Shown in pieces: positions 44,454 through 51,840 of a DNA stretch of 64,000 bases. The stretch spans positions 62,001 to 126,000 of the forward strand of contig JAVBJU010000002.1 of the NCBI GenBank assembly GCA_031546825.1, in the 5' to 3' direction. A program made the translations under genes and the position numbers. The stretch's first letter is position 1. Each line of letters begins with the position of its first letter. The DNA is from Hohaiivirga sp031546825 (GTDB taxonomy: Bacteria; Pseudomonadota; Alphaproteobacteria; Rhizobiales; Beijerinckiaceae). The notes below the pieces were generated by a model, which saw nothing but the letters and a program-made list of their open reading frames with translations, did not search any database and was not told where the DNA came from.

Positions 44454-45356
44454 ATGGCGACTGCGTTGCCGATGCTTGTACAGGATAGCGGTCTTTCCCG
44501 TTACCTTGACGAAATCCGCCGGTTCCCGATGCTGGAACCCAATGAAGAATACGTGCTCGCCAAAAACTGGCGTGAACAAGGCAACAGCACCGCTGCCCAC
44601 AAACTGGTGACATCGCATCTGCGTCTCGTCGCCAAGATTGCCATGGGCTATCGCGGTTACGGCCTCCCCATTTCAGAAGTGGTTTCCGAAGGAAATGTCG
44701 GCCTGATGCAGGCTGTCAAACGCTTTGAACCGGACAGAGGCTTCCGCCTCGCCACTTACGCCATCTGGTGGATCAAGGCTGCAATCCAGGAATACATCCT
44801 GCGGTCGTGGTCGCTGGTTAAGATGGGCACAACCGCCAGCCAGAAAAAGCTGTTCTTCAACCTGCGCAAGGCGAAGGGCCGTATCTCCGCACTTGATGAA
44901 GGCGATATGAAAGCCGAGCACGTGACGCATATTGCCACGAAGCTCGGTGTTTCCGAGCAGGATGTGGTCGATATGAACCGCCGCCTCAGCGGTGACTTCT
45001 CGCTCAACGCCCCGTTACGCGCAGAGAGTGAAGGCGAGTGGCAGGATTGGCTCGTGGACGACACGGACAATCAGGAACAGATAATGGCCGAACAGGAAGA
45101 AGGCCAAAATCGCCACCGTGCCCTGCGTGAATCGCTTGATGTACTCAACCCACGTGAGCGCCGCATTTTTGAGGCCCGCCGCCTGACGGATGATCCGATC
45201 ACGCTGGAAGAGCTGTCAGAAGAATTCGGCGTGTCGCGCGAGCGTGTGCGCCAGATCGAAGTCCGAGCCTTTGAGAAGGTTCAGGAAGCGGTGCGTAAAA
45301 ACCTCATCACACGTGAGACGCCCAAAGGGCACTTGCCGATGGCGACTGCGCACTAG
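44454..45356 (+). CDS. rpoH: RNA polymerase sigma-32 factor RpoH
   Basis: A 300-residue heat-shock sigma factor. Region 2 'SHLRLVAKIAMGYRGYGLP' and 'GFRLATYAIWWIKAAIQEYI', the RpoH box 'QKKLFFNLRKAK' (~125-136) diagnostic of sigma-32, and region 4.2 'LEELSEEFGVSRERVRQIE'. Strong ribosome site AAGGAGGA (44439-44446). Hyphomicrobiales often carry two rpoH copies; this resembles the main type. Its stop codon TAG coincides with the target site of an IS630 element, leaving the protein sequence intact. Confidence 0.95.
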   Translation: MATALPMLVQDSGLSRYLDEIRRFPMLEPNEEYVLAKNWREQGNSTAAHKLVTSHLRLVAKIAMGYRGYGLPISEVVSEGNVGLMQAVKRFEPDRGFRLATYAIWWIKAAIQEYILRSWSLVKMGTTASQKKLFFNLRKAKGRISALDEGDMKAEHVTHIATKLGVSEQDVVDMNRRLSGDFSLNAPLRAESEGEWQDWLVDDTDNQEQIMAEQEEGQNRHRALRESLDVLNPRERRIFEARRLTDDPITLEELSEEFGVSRERVRQIEVRAFEKVQEAVRKNLITRETPKGHLPMATAH

Positions 45357-45439
45357 AGCGTGCTGTTTTTTATCGGAATCGGGATTCCCTTTTTGTTGGA
45401 ATTCTGATTCCGTATCCGCACTGATTTGAGGAGGTGCGG

Positions 45440-45868
45440 ATGACACGACCGTATTCGGCAGATTTAAGAGCGCGAGCTTTGGCCCGGTTGGATGCGGGAG
45501 ATACAATCCGGTCTATAGCGGCACAATTTGAGATCAGCCCATCGTGCATTCCGAAGTGGAAGAAGCTTCGGGCAGAGACCAACGCCATCACGCCCGGGAA
45601 GATCGGTGGTCATAAGAAGCGGACGCTATCTGGTGCGCCTGCTGACTGGTTACGCGATCGTATCCGCTCTGGCTCGTTCACCTTGCAGAAATTAGTCAAG
45701 GAACTGGCGGAGCGTGGAATTAAGACGGATACGCGCGCGATCTGGACGTTCGTTCATGCCGAAGGGCTGAGCTATAAAAAAAACGCTGTACGCGGCGGAA
45801 CAGCACAGACCGGATGTTGCCCGCAAACGAGCGCGGTGGAAACGCCATCAGGGTGGTCTCAATCTTGA
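45440..45868 (+). CDS. IS630-family transposase, first frame (DNA-binding part)
   Basis: The N-terminal helix-turn-helix part of an IS630 transposase: 'MTRPYSADLRARALARLDAG' then 'TIRSIAAQFEISPSCIPKW' and the linker to the catalytic domain 'AEGLSYKK'. Start at ATG 45440 with GAGGAGG just before. At the run of eight A (45776-45783) the reading frame leaves the homologous one: after 'SYKK' the residues no longer fit the family and the frame ends at 45868. A +1 shift at the run joins the catalytic frame. Confidence 0.8.
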   Translation: MTRPYSADLRARALARLDAGDTIRSIAAQFEISPSCIPKWKKLRAETNAITPGKIGGHKKRTLSGAPADWLRDRIRSGSFTLQKLVKELAERGIKTDTRAIWTFVHAEGLSYKKNAVRGGTAQTGCCPQTSAVETPSGWSQS

Positions 45869-46382
45869 GCGTCTGGTCTTCATCGACGAAACCTGGGTCA
45901 AAACAAACATGGCACCCCTACGGGGATGGGGCCCAAAAGGCCACCGTCTTGAGGCCTATGCTCCGCATGGTCACTGGAAAACATTGACCTTCATCGCTGC
46001 CTTGCGCCATGACCGGGTCAGCGCACCATGGGTGATCGATGGACCAATCAACGGAGAATGGTTTGCGCTCTACGTCGAGCAGGTTCTCGCGCCAACCTTG
46101 AAGAAAGGTGACGTGGTGATCTTCGACAATCTCGGAAGCCACAAAAACAAGAGAGCCCGACACGCGATCAGACAAAAGGGCGCTCATATGCTGTTCCTGC
46201 CGCCCTACAGCCCCGATCTCAATCCAATCGAGCAGGCCTTCGCCAAACTCAAGCAGTTGACCCGGCAGGCGCAACCCACAACTGTCGAGCAAACATGGAA
46301 AAGGGTAGGGAAAATCCTCGACCTCTTCTCACCAAACGAATGCCAAAACTATCTCATAAACTCAGGATATGGTTCCGTATAA
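45783..46382 (+). CDS. IS630-family transposase, second frame (catalytic part)
   Basis: The catalytic DDE domain in the +1 frame relative to the first part, without its own good start before 45909. It carries 'RLVFIDETWVKTNMAPLRGW' (first Asp), 'VVIFDNLGSHKN' (second Asp) and 'YSPDLNPIEQAFAKLK' (Glu). Full function needs a +1 frameshift or A-run slippage at 45776-45783; otherwise the element is inactive. The stop codon (46380-46382) lies in the right terminal repeat. Confidence 0.78.
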   Translation, partial: TLYAAEQHRPDVARKRARWKRHQGGLNLERLVFIDETWVKTNMAPLRGWGPKGHRLEAYAPHGHWKTLTFIAALRHDRVSAPWVIDGPINGEWFALYVEQVLAPTLKKGDVVIFDNLGSHKNKRARHAIRQKGAHMLFLPPYSPDLNPIEQAFAKLKQLTRQAQPTTVEQTWKRVGKILDLFSPNECQNYLINSGYGSV

Positions 46383-46460
46383 AAACATTACTCTCTAGAA
46401 TCTGGCGCGTTTTAAGTGGATCGCCGGTTAAACGCAAAACGCTCTAATCTATTATTATGA

Positions 46461-46492
46461 CCGGAAGGCATTCCACTTGGCCTGCCTTCCGG
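46461..46492 (+). terminator. Perfect 10-bp hairpin, likely native rpoH terminator region
   Basis: CCGGAAGGCA (46461-46470) and TGCCTTCCGG (46483-46492) pair perfectly around 12 nt, but only ATATT follows, so it is not a classical U-tract terminator. It lies between convergent rpoH and the next minus-strand gene; the IS now separates it from rpoH. Left of it GCGTTTT...AAAACGC (46407-46442) is a second inverted repeat, like the short palindromes common in Brucella-type genomes. Confidence 0.5.
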
Positions 46493-46562
46493 ATATTGGC
46501 TGCTATCCACCATTTTTCAGTTGTGCGACGGGGCAATCTGAAGGTATCCGCGCCATTCCTGC

Positions 46563-47810
46563 TCATTGCCAGTTGCGAATGGCATCCGCGATGACCTGGA
46601 AGCCGGTGGAGCCCTTCTCGATAGCCAGCGTACCCCGCTGACCATTGGAAAAGATAACGTCGATCAGCAGCCAGTTCTTGCTCTGGAGAAACTGCATATT
46701 GCGCTCGACTTCCGCCGGGATGTCGGACAGCCCCAATATGAAGAAATCCGGCGCGACTGGCGTTGCAAAAACCTTCAATGCGTTGCCAATAGCATCATCC
46801 GCTTGATCTTTCATCTCCAGCTTGCTGATGCTGACAACCTGATGATCAACATCATCATCGCGGTGGGTGAAACGCATCACAATGGTATGAGAAACAGCAG
46901 ATCCGTCATTGCTCTTGCGGATTTGCATATCGAGCTTGACGCCCAGTTGCTGCAAGTCAACTTCACCCCTGGCAACGGTTTCCATCGGCAACCCGGAGCC
47001 GCCATCCATTTGTTCGAGGCTCCATTTCGTCAGGCCTGGAGACGCGATGATTTTCTGAGCGTTTGGGGGCAGTTGCGCCGTCGATGGGTCCGCTTCGAAC
47101 AGAAAAGCTTGCTGGACAGCAATCGTCTCCGACGTCCCAGTGGCTGAGGTCTGCTGGACAGGGGTTTCTGCCACGGATCCACCAAGACGATCCGTGAACT
47201 TGCCGGTGTCCGACTGTGCGGCTTCCGGCGTCTGTTCGCTGTTTTGCTGGTCCACCAGCGCCTGCACTGTCGCCTGCTGCTCGCGGTTATAGAGCTTGTA
47301 ACTTGCAATCCCGATAACAACCGCAAAGACGCTGGCAACGAGAATGATCGCGCGCACGCGATTAGCCTGCCCGGAGGAGTTATGCCGCGAGCCGATGCGC
47401 GGGCGCTCGACGATGCTCGACACCACACTTTGTGGGTCATCTTCGGGCACATTGATCGGCTCGACCTCGCGCGAAGCCTGAATGTCCGCGAGCGCTGCGC
47501 TTGGGGTGGCAATGGGCGCAGGCGTTGTATTGATGGGCTCAAGCAGCACTTGCGAGGGCTCAAGCGGCGCATGCGTTTCCATGGGCGATTGCTGCGACGG
47601 CAACGTATGTTGCGCTTCCACAGAACTGATGGCGAGATCCAGCGCAGCCCGTTCCCGTTCAATATCGGCTGGCGCAACGGGCGGCTGAAGTGTTTGCAAT
47701 TGCCCGATCAGAGCGCGGCGAGCCCGCTCGTACACAGCCTGACGCGTTGTCGGCGACTTGTCGGCGAGGCCGTCAATGGCACGTGCGATCAGGGTATGAT
47801 AATCCGCCAT
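46563..47810 (-). CDS. Conserved membrane protein of unknown function
   Basis: A 415-residue protein: an N-terminal helical part ('DYHTLIARAIDGLADKSPTT', 'AVYERARRALIGQLQTL', ~1-60) of a type seen across Hyphomicrobiales, a low-complexity linker, one transmembrane helix ('AIILVASVFAVVIGIASYKL', ~153-172) and a C-terminal extracytoplasmic beta-rich region (~230-415). I do not recognise a functional family. It is the single gene between the IS/rpoH region and purA, on the minus strand. Confidence 0.7.
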   Translation of the reverse strand: MADYHTLIARAIDGLADKSPTTRQAVYERARRALIGQLQTLQPPVAPADIERERAALDLAISSVEAQHTLPSQQSPMETHAPLEPSQVLLEPINTTPAPIATPSAALADIQASREVEPINVPEDDPQSVVSSIVERPRIGSRHNSSGQANRVRAIILVASVFAVVIGIASYKLYNREQQATVQALVDQQNSEQTPEAAQSDTGKFTDRLGGSVAETPVQQTSATGTSETIAVQQAFLFEADPSTAQLPPNAQKIIASPGLTKWSLEQMDGGSGLPMETVARGEVDLQQLGVKLDMQIRKSNDGSAVSHTIVMRFTHRDDDVDHQVVSISKLEMKDQADDAIGNALKVFATPVAPDFFILGLSDIPAEVERNMQFLQSKNWLLIDVIFSNGQRGTLAIEKGSTGFQVIADAIRNWQ

Positions 47811-47957
47811 CGCCTAACGCCTTTCTGCGCTTCCAAAGAAGAAGATGCCATATCCCTTTGGGGAAACGATATTACCAACACCGGAAGTTGCATTCCTGTC
47901 GGCATCTGTCAATCCTGGCCATATCTGCGGCAACGTCATCCACTGCGCACCCGATTA

Positions 47958-47998
47958 TACCGACACACCATTTGCGTATTCGCAGGGGTGTGTCGGTA
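47958..47998. repeat. Perfect 12-bp inverted repeat downstream of purA
   Basis: TACCGACACACC (47958-47969) and GGTGTGTCGGTA (47987-47998) around a 17-nt loop holding a small GCG/CGC pair. On the plus strand a T6 run follows at 48005-48010, so it would terminate plus-strand RNA; on the minus strand (purA direction) there is no T run. It lies 18 bp past the purA stop, in the 205-bp gap before the next gene; nothing else is visible there. Confidence 0.6.
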
Positions 47999-48015
47999 AT
48001 GCCTGTTTTTTACTG

Positions 48016-49311
48016 TTAGCCTTCAAACGGGTTCTTCATCAAGATGGTATCTTCGCGTTCCGGCGAAGTCGAAAGCACGGCAACCGGCGTGCCGATCAAT
48101 TCCTCGATGCGGCGCACATATTTGACTGCTTGCGCGGGAAGTGCGGACCAGGAGCGCGCCCCTGCCGTTGAGCCTTCCCACCCCTTGAATTCCTCGTAAA
48201 TCGGCTCAACACGGGCCTGTGCGCCTTGGCTTGCGGGGAAATAATCAATTTCCTTGCCGTCGAGCATGTAACCGACGCCGATCTTGATGGTGTCAAAACC
48301 ATCGAGCACGTCGAGCTTGGTCAGGGCGATGCCATTGATTCCCGAGGTGCAGACAGTTTGTCGCACCAGCGTTGCGTCGAACCATCCACAGCGGCGCTTG
48401 CGCCCGGTGACGGTGCCGAATTCCTTACCGCGCTCGCCGATTCGGGTGCCGGTCTCGTCATGCAACTCAGTCGGGAACGGCCCCTCGCCAACGCGGGTGG
48501 TATAGGCCTTGGCGATCCCCAGCACGTAGTCGATGGCCCCTGGGCCAAGGCCCGAGCCAGACGACGCCTGCCCGGCGACCGTGTTCGACGAGGTCACGAA
48601 CGGATAGGTGCCGTGATCGACGTCGAGCAATGCCCCCTGCGCGCCCTCGAACAGGATGCGCTTACCGGCGCGGCGTTCCTGGTCGAGCAGACGCCAGACC
48701 ACATCCATGAACGGCAAAACCTTGTCGGCGACAGACGCCAGTTCTTCGTAAATTTCCTTCGGCTTGAACTCCTCGATGCCCAAGCCACGGCACAGCGCAT
48801 TATGATGCACCAGCATCCGGTCGATTTTCTCGGGCAGCGACTTGAGATCGGCGAGGTCCATCAAACGGATGGCGCGACGCCCGACCTTGTCTTCATAAGC
48901 CGGGCCGATGCCACGCTTGGTGGTGCCGATTTTGGTGCCTGCAGCGGCGGCATTTTCGCGGATGGCGTCAAGCTCACGGTGCAGCGACAGAATGAGAGTA
49001 GCGTTTTCCGCAATGCGCAGATTCTCACGCGTAACGGAAACACCGTCAGCGGAAAGCCGACCGATTTCGGCAACCAGAGCATGGGGGTCAACCACCACGC
49101 CATTACCGATTACTGAGAGTTTGCCAGGGCGCACCACGCCGGATGGCAGCAGCGACAGTTTAAAGACCTTGCCGTCGATCACCAGTGTGTGACCGGCGTT
49201 ATGTCCGCCCTGATAGCGCACCACGACATCGGCTGCATCTGACAGCCAATCGACGATCTTGCCCTTGCCTTCGTCACCCCACTGGGCGCCGACCACGACG
49301 ACGTTCGCCAT
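48016..49311 (-). CDS. purA: Adenylosuccinate synthase
   Basis: A 431-residue enzyme joining IMP and aspartate with GTP, the first step from IMP to AMP. Motifs 'GAQWGDEGKGKIVDWLS' (P-loop, ~8-24), 'YQGGHNAGHTLV' (catalytic His), and 'GIGPAYEDKVGRRAIR'. Length typical. Between its start and the divergent kpsF-like gene lies a minus-strand terminator hairpin (49384-49409). Confidence 0.97.
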   Translation of the reverse strand: MANVVVVGAQWGDEGKGKIVDWLSDAADVVVRYQGGHNAGHTLVIDGKVFKLSLLPSGVVRPGKLSVIGNGVVVDPHALVAEIGRLSADGVSVTRENLRIAENATLILSLHRELDAIRENAAAAGTKIGTTKRGIGPAYEDKVGRRAIRLMDLADLKSLPEKIDRMLVHHNALCRGLGIEEFKPKEIYEELASVADKVLPFMDVVWRLLDQERRAGKRILFEGAQGALLDVDHGTYPFVTSSNTVAGQASSGSGLGPGAIDYVLGIAKAYTTRVGEGPFPTELHDETGTRIGERGKEFGTVTGRKRRCGWFDATLVRQTVCTSGINGIALTKLDVLDGFDTIKIGVGYMLDGKEIDYFPASQGAQARVEPIYEEFKGWEGSTAGARSWSALPAQAVKYVRRIEELIGTPVAVLSTSPEREDTILMKNPFEG

Positions 49312-49383
49312 CGCTCATCCTCCGCTTTAAAAACAGAATTCCGATTCGAAAACCGCCGAACCCTGCAAGATTTCACATCACAT

Positions 49384-49409
49384 GAAAAAGCCCGGCAGCA
49401 AGGCCGGGC
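49384..49409 (-). terminator. Terminator-like hairpin 5' of purA, minus strand
   Basis: Perfect 7-bp stem GCCCGGC/GCCGGGC (49403-49409, 49390-49396), a 6-nt loop and a T5 run on the minus strand (49385-49389). It lies 73 bp before purA in the purA direction, where no upstream minus-strand gene exists, so it is either a leader attenuator for purA or the end of a short antisense RNA. Confidence 0.7.
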
Positions 49410-49544
49410 CCGGAAGAAACCTTGCAATCTCTCTTGGCGGGATCATTCCCCGGAGTCAACAGACTATTTATTACCGGGCTCATTGAAAGCCTGTATGTTT
49501 TCCGCTTGCTCTCCTCTCCCCCTCTCGTGATAAACCGAACCACC

Positions 49545-50540
49545 ATGACAAAAACGCTCTCTCCGAAACAGCGCACCAGCGCCGTTAATTCCGCCCTCAC
49601 CAGCCTCGCCCTCGAACGAGACGGCATCGAAGCCTTGCGCGGTGCCATCGCCTCCCATCTCGGTGAGGCGTTTGCCAACGCCATAGATATTCTGGCCAGC
49701 GCGCCCGGCCGCGTCATCATCACCGGAATCGGCAAGCCTGGCTATATCGCCCGCAAATTCACCGCGACCCTCGCATCCACCGGCACCGCTGCCTATTATC
49801 TGCACCCGGCAGAAGCCAGCCACGGCGATCTTGGAATGGTGCGCCCGGAAGATGTGATTATCGCGCTGTCATGGTCCGGCGAAAGCCGGGAACTCGCCGA
49901 CACCATCGCCTATAGCAAACGCTTCCGCGTGCCGCTGATCGCCATCACATCGGAAGCAGGGTCTTCGCTTGGTCGCCAGGCCGATATCTGCCTGCTGCTG
50001 CCGAAAGCGCAGGAAGCCTGCCCCAACGGGCTCGCCCCGACCACCTCCACCACCATGGCGCTTGCGCTGTGTGATGCCATCGCCATGGCGCTGCTGGAAT
50101 ATCGCGGCTTCACCGCCGAAAACTTCCGTGACTTCCATCCCGGTGGAAAACTCGGCGCTCAGCTCAAGCGCGTGTCCGACATCATGCACAAAGCCGAACA
50201 TCTGCCGATGGTCGCCACAGGCGCTCTCATGGCGGATGCCATCCGGGAGATGTCGTCCAAGAGCTTTGGCTGCGTCATTGTGATGAACCCGGATAAAACG
50301 CTCGCTGGCATCATCACCGACGGCGACCTGCGCCGCCACCTCCGCCCCGACCTGATGAGCACGCCAGTCGAAACCGTGATGACCAGAAGCCCGCGCGGCC
50401 TCATCGCCCCCGACGCCCTCATCGCCGCCGCGCTCGAACTGCAAGAACGCGCCAAAATCACCGCCATCATCGTGGTGGAAAACGGCAAGCCCGTGGGATT
50501 GGTGCACTACCTCGACCTGCTGCGGGTGGGCGCAACCTAA
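49545..50540 (+). CDS. Arabinose-5-phosphate isomerase (KpsF/GutQ/KdsD family)
   Basis: A 331-residue enzyme converting ribulose 5-phosphate to arabinose 5-phosphate, the first step towards the LPS sugar Kdo. A SIS sugar-isomerase domain (~38-185; 'ITGIGKPGYIARKFTATLAS', 'LSWSGESREL', 'NGLAPTTSTT') is followed by two CBS domains (~210-325). The ATG at 49545 fits the family start. It converges with the glycerate kinase gene 14 bp away. Confidence 0.93.
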   Translation: MTKTLSPKQRTSAVNSALTSLALERDGIEALRGAIASHLGEAFANAIDILASAPGRVIITGIGKPGYIARKFTATLASTGTAAYYLHPAEASHGDLGMVRPEDVIIALSWSGESRELADTIAYSKRFRVPLIAITSEAGSSLGRQADICLLLPKAQEACPNGLAPTTSTTMALALCDAIAMALLEYRGFTAENFRDFHPGGKLGAQLKRVSDIMHKAEHLPMVATGALMADAIREMSSKSFGCVIVMNPDKTLAGIITDGDLRRHLRPDLMSTPVETVMTRSPRGLIAPDALIAAALELQERAKITAIIVVENGKPVGLVHYLDLLRVGAT

Positions 50541-50554
50541 AACGAGCTTGCGGC

Positions 50555-51697
50555 TTACCGCAAGAGCATGCCTATTTTTAACGTCTCGGCGATATCCCGC
50601 GCGGCAAAGCGCAGGTTATAGGCGCCGTTGGCAAGTGCTTCGGGCAGCGTGCAGCATTCAAACAGGATTGAGAATACCGCGTCGATACCGTGGTCGCGCA
50701 CCACGGCGGCCTCGCGTGTGAGACAACCCGCAATTCCGAGCACCGGCTTGCCGTGACGCTTGGCGACATTTGCCACGCCAATCGGCGTTTTGCCAAAAAT
50801 TGTCTGGCCATCAATCCGGCCTTCGCCGGTAATAACCAGATCAGCGTCGCACACAGCGGCGTCCAGTGCCACCGCTTCGGTGATAATCTCGATACCGGAG
50901 CGCAACGTGCCACCCATGAAAGCCATGATCGCCGCGCCCATGCCCCCGGCGGCGCCCGCGCCGGGAACTTCGGCAACATCCATGCCGAGATCACGTTTGA
51001 TAATGGCCGCGAACTGCTGGAGATAGCCGTCGAGCATCGCCACGACTTCCGGCGTAGCACCCTTCTGCGGGCCGAAAATCGCTGAAGCTCCGCGAGGGCC
51101 GCAAAGCGGATTGTCGACGTCACAGGCAACATTGATGGTGCAATCAGCAAGGCGCGGATCAAAACCTGTCATGTCGATGCGTGCAAGCCGTCCGAGCATG
51201 CCGCCGCCAAGGTGAAGGTCACGACCTTCCTTATCAAGCAAGCGCACGCCGAGGGCCTGTAGCATCCCGGCACCACCATCGTTGGTGGCGCTACCGCCGA
51301 TGCCAAGAATAAAATTACGGGCTCCTGCGTCCAGCGCAGAGCAAATCAATTCGCCGGTTCCAAAGCTTGTGGTGAGGAGCGGATCACGCAGTTCCCGCGG
51401 CACCAGCATTAGACCGCTGGAGGCTGCCATCTCGATCACAGCGGTCTTGCCATCGCCTGTCAGCCCGTAGAATGCTTTGACGGGCGATCCGAGGGGATCG
51501 GTAACGATGGCGTCAACCTTGCGGCCGCCAGTCGCCTGAACCATGGCCTCGACGGTGCCTTCGCCGCCATCCGCAACCGGCAGTTTTACATAGTTAGCGT
51601 CCGGAAAAACCTGGCGAAAACCAGCTTCGATTTCGACGGCGACTTCATAGGCCGTGAGGCTTTCTTTAAAGGAGTCGGGCGCAATGACTATTTTCAT
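50555..51697 (-). CDS. Glycerate kinase (GarK/GlxK family)
   Basis: A 380-residue glycerate 2-kinase of the GarK/GlxK type, giving 2-phosphoglycerate. Family stretches: start 'MKIVIAPDSFKESLTAYEVA', 'LPVADGGEGTVEAMV', 'GIGGSATNDGGAGMLQALG' and 'LVITGEGRIDGQT'. It is the last gene of the minus-strand cluster 50555-58388 with an MFS carrier, thiolase, dehydrogenase, CoA-transferase and ligase, where it would use glycerate released by the pathway. A CdaR-type regulator at the far end of the cluster recalls the E. coli control of garK. Confidence 0.93.
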   Translation of the reverse strand: MKIVIAPDSFKESLTAYEVAVEIEAGFRQVFPDANYVKLPVADGGEGTVEAMVQATGGRKVDAIVTDPLGSPVKAFYGLTGDGKTAVIEMAASSGLMLVPRELRDPLLTTSFGTGELICSALDAGARNFILGIGGSATNDGGAGMLQALGVRLLDKEGRDLHLGGGMLGRLARIDMTGFDPRLADCTINVACDVDNPLCGPRGASAIFGPQKGATPEVVAMLDGYLQQFAAIIKRDLGMDVAEVPGAGAAGGMGAAIMAFMGGTLRSGIEIITEAVALDAAVCDADLVITGEGRIDGQTIFGKTPIGVANVAKRHGKPVLGIAGCLTREAAVVRDHGIDAVFSILFECCTLPEALANGAYNLRFAARDIAETLKIGMLLR

Positions 51698-51797
51698 TTT
51701 TCACCATCATACGTACGGGATATTCCACCCGCGCGCTTCCAGCGGCAGTTCCGGTTTACCGGCTGCCACACATATTTCGTTATAATATATAAGTGGG

Positions 51798-51820
51798 TCC
51801 GGCGGGAAAACCCCGCCGGA
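51798..51820. repeat. Strong hairpin between the MFS and glycerate kinase genes
   Basis: Perfect 9-bp stem TCCGGCGGG/CCCGCCGGA (51798-51806, 51812-51820) in the 143-bp gap. On the minus strand there is no T run after it, so in the direction of the genes it is more likely an RNA-stabilising or processing hairpin; on the plus strand it is followed by TATTTTT and could stop antisense RNA. Confidence 0.6.
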
Positions 51821-51840
51821 TATTTTTCATCAAAATCGTC

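Larger units (their letters stand above)
45354..46397. mobile_element. IS630-family insertion sequence
   Basis: About 1.04 kb. Imperfect terminal inverted repeats of 24 bp (45353-45376 and 46375-46398, 18 of 24 matching), each starting CTAGAG and holding a run TGTTTTT, and a TA target duplication (45354-45355, 46396-46397). It encodes a DDE transposase in two frames joined at an A8 run. The left end lies in the rpoH stop codon. The flanking GAATCTGG... sequence right of it is the original region after rpoH. Boundaries are deduced from the repeats and TA rule. Confidence 0.85.
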
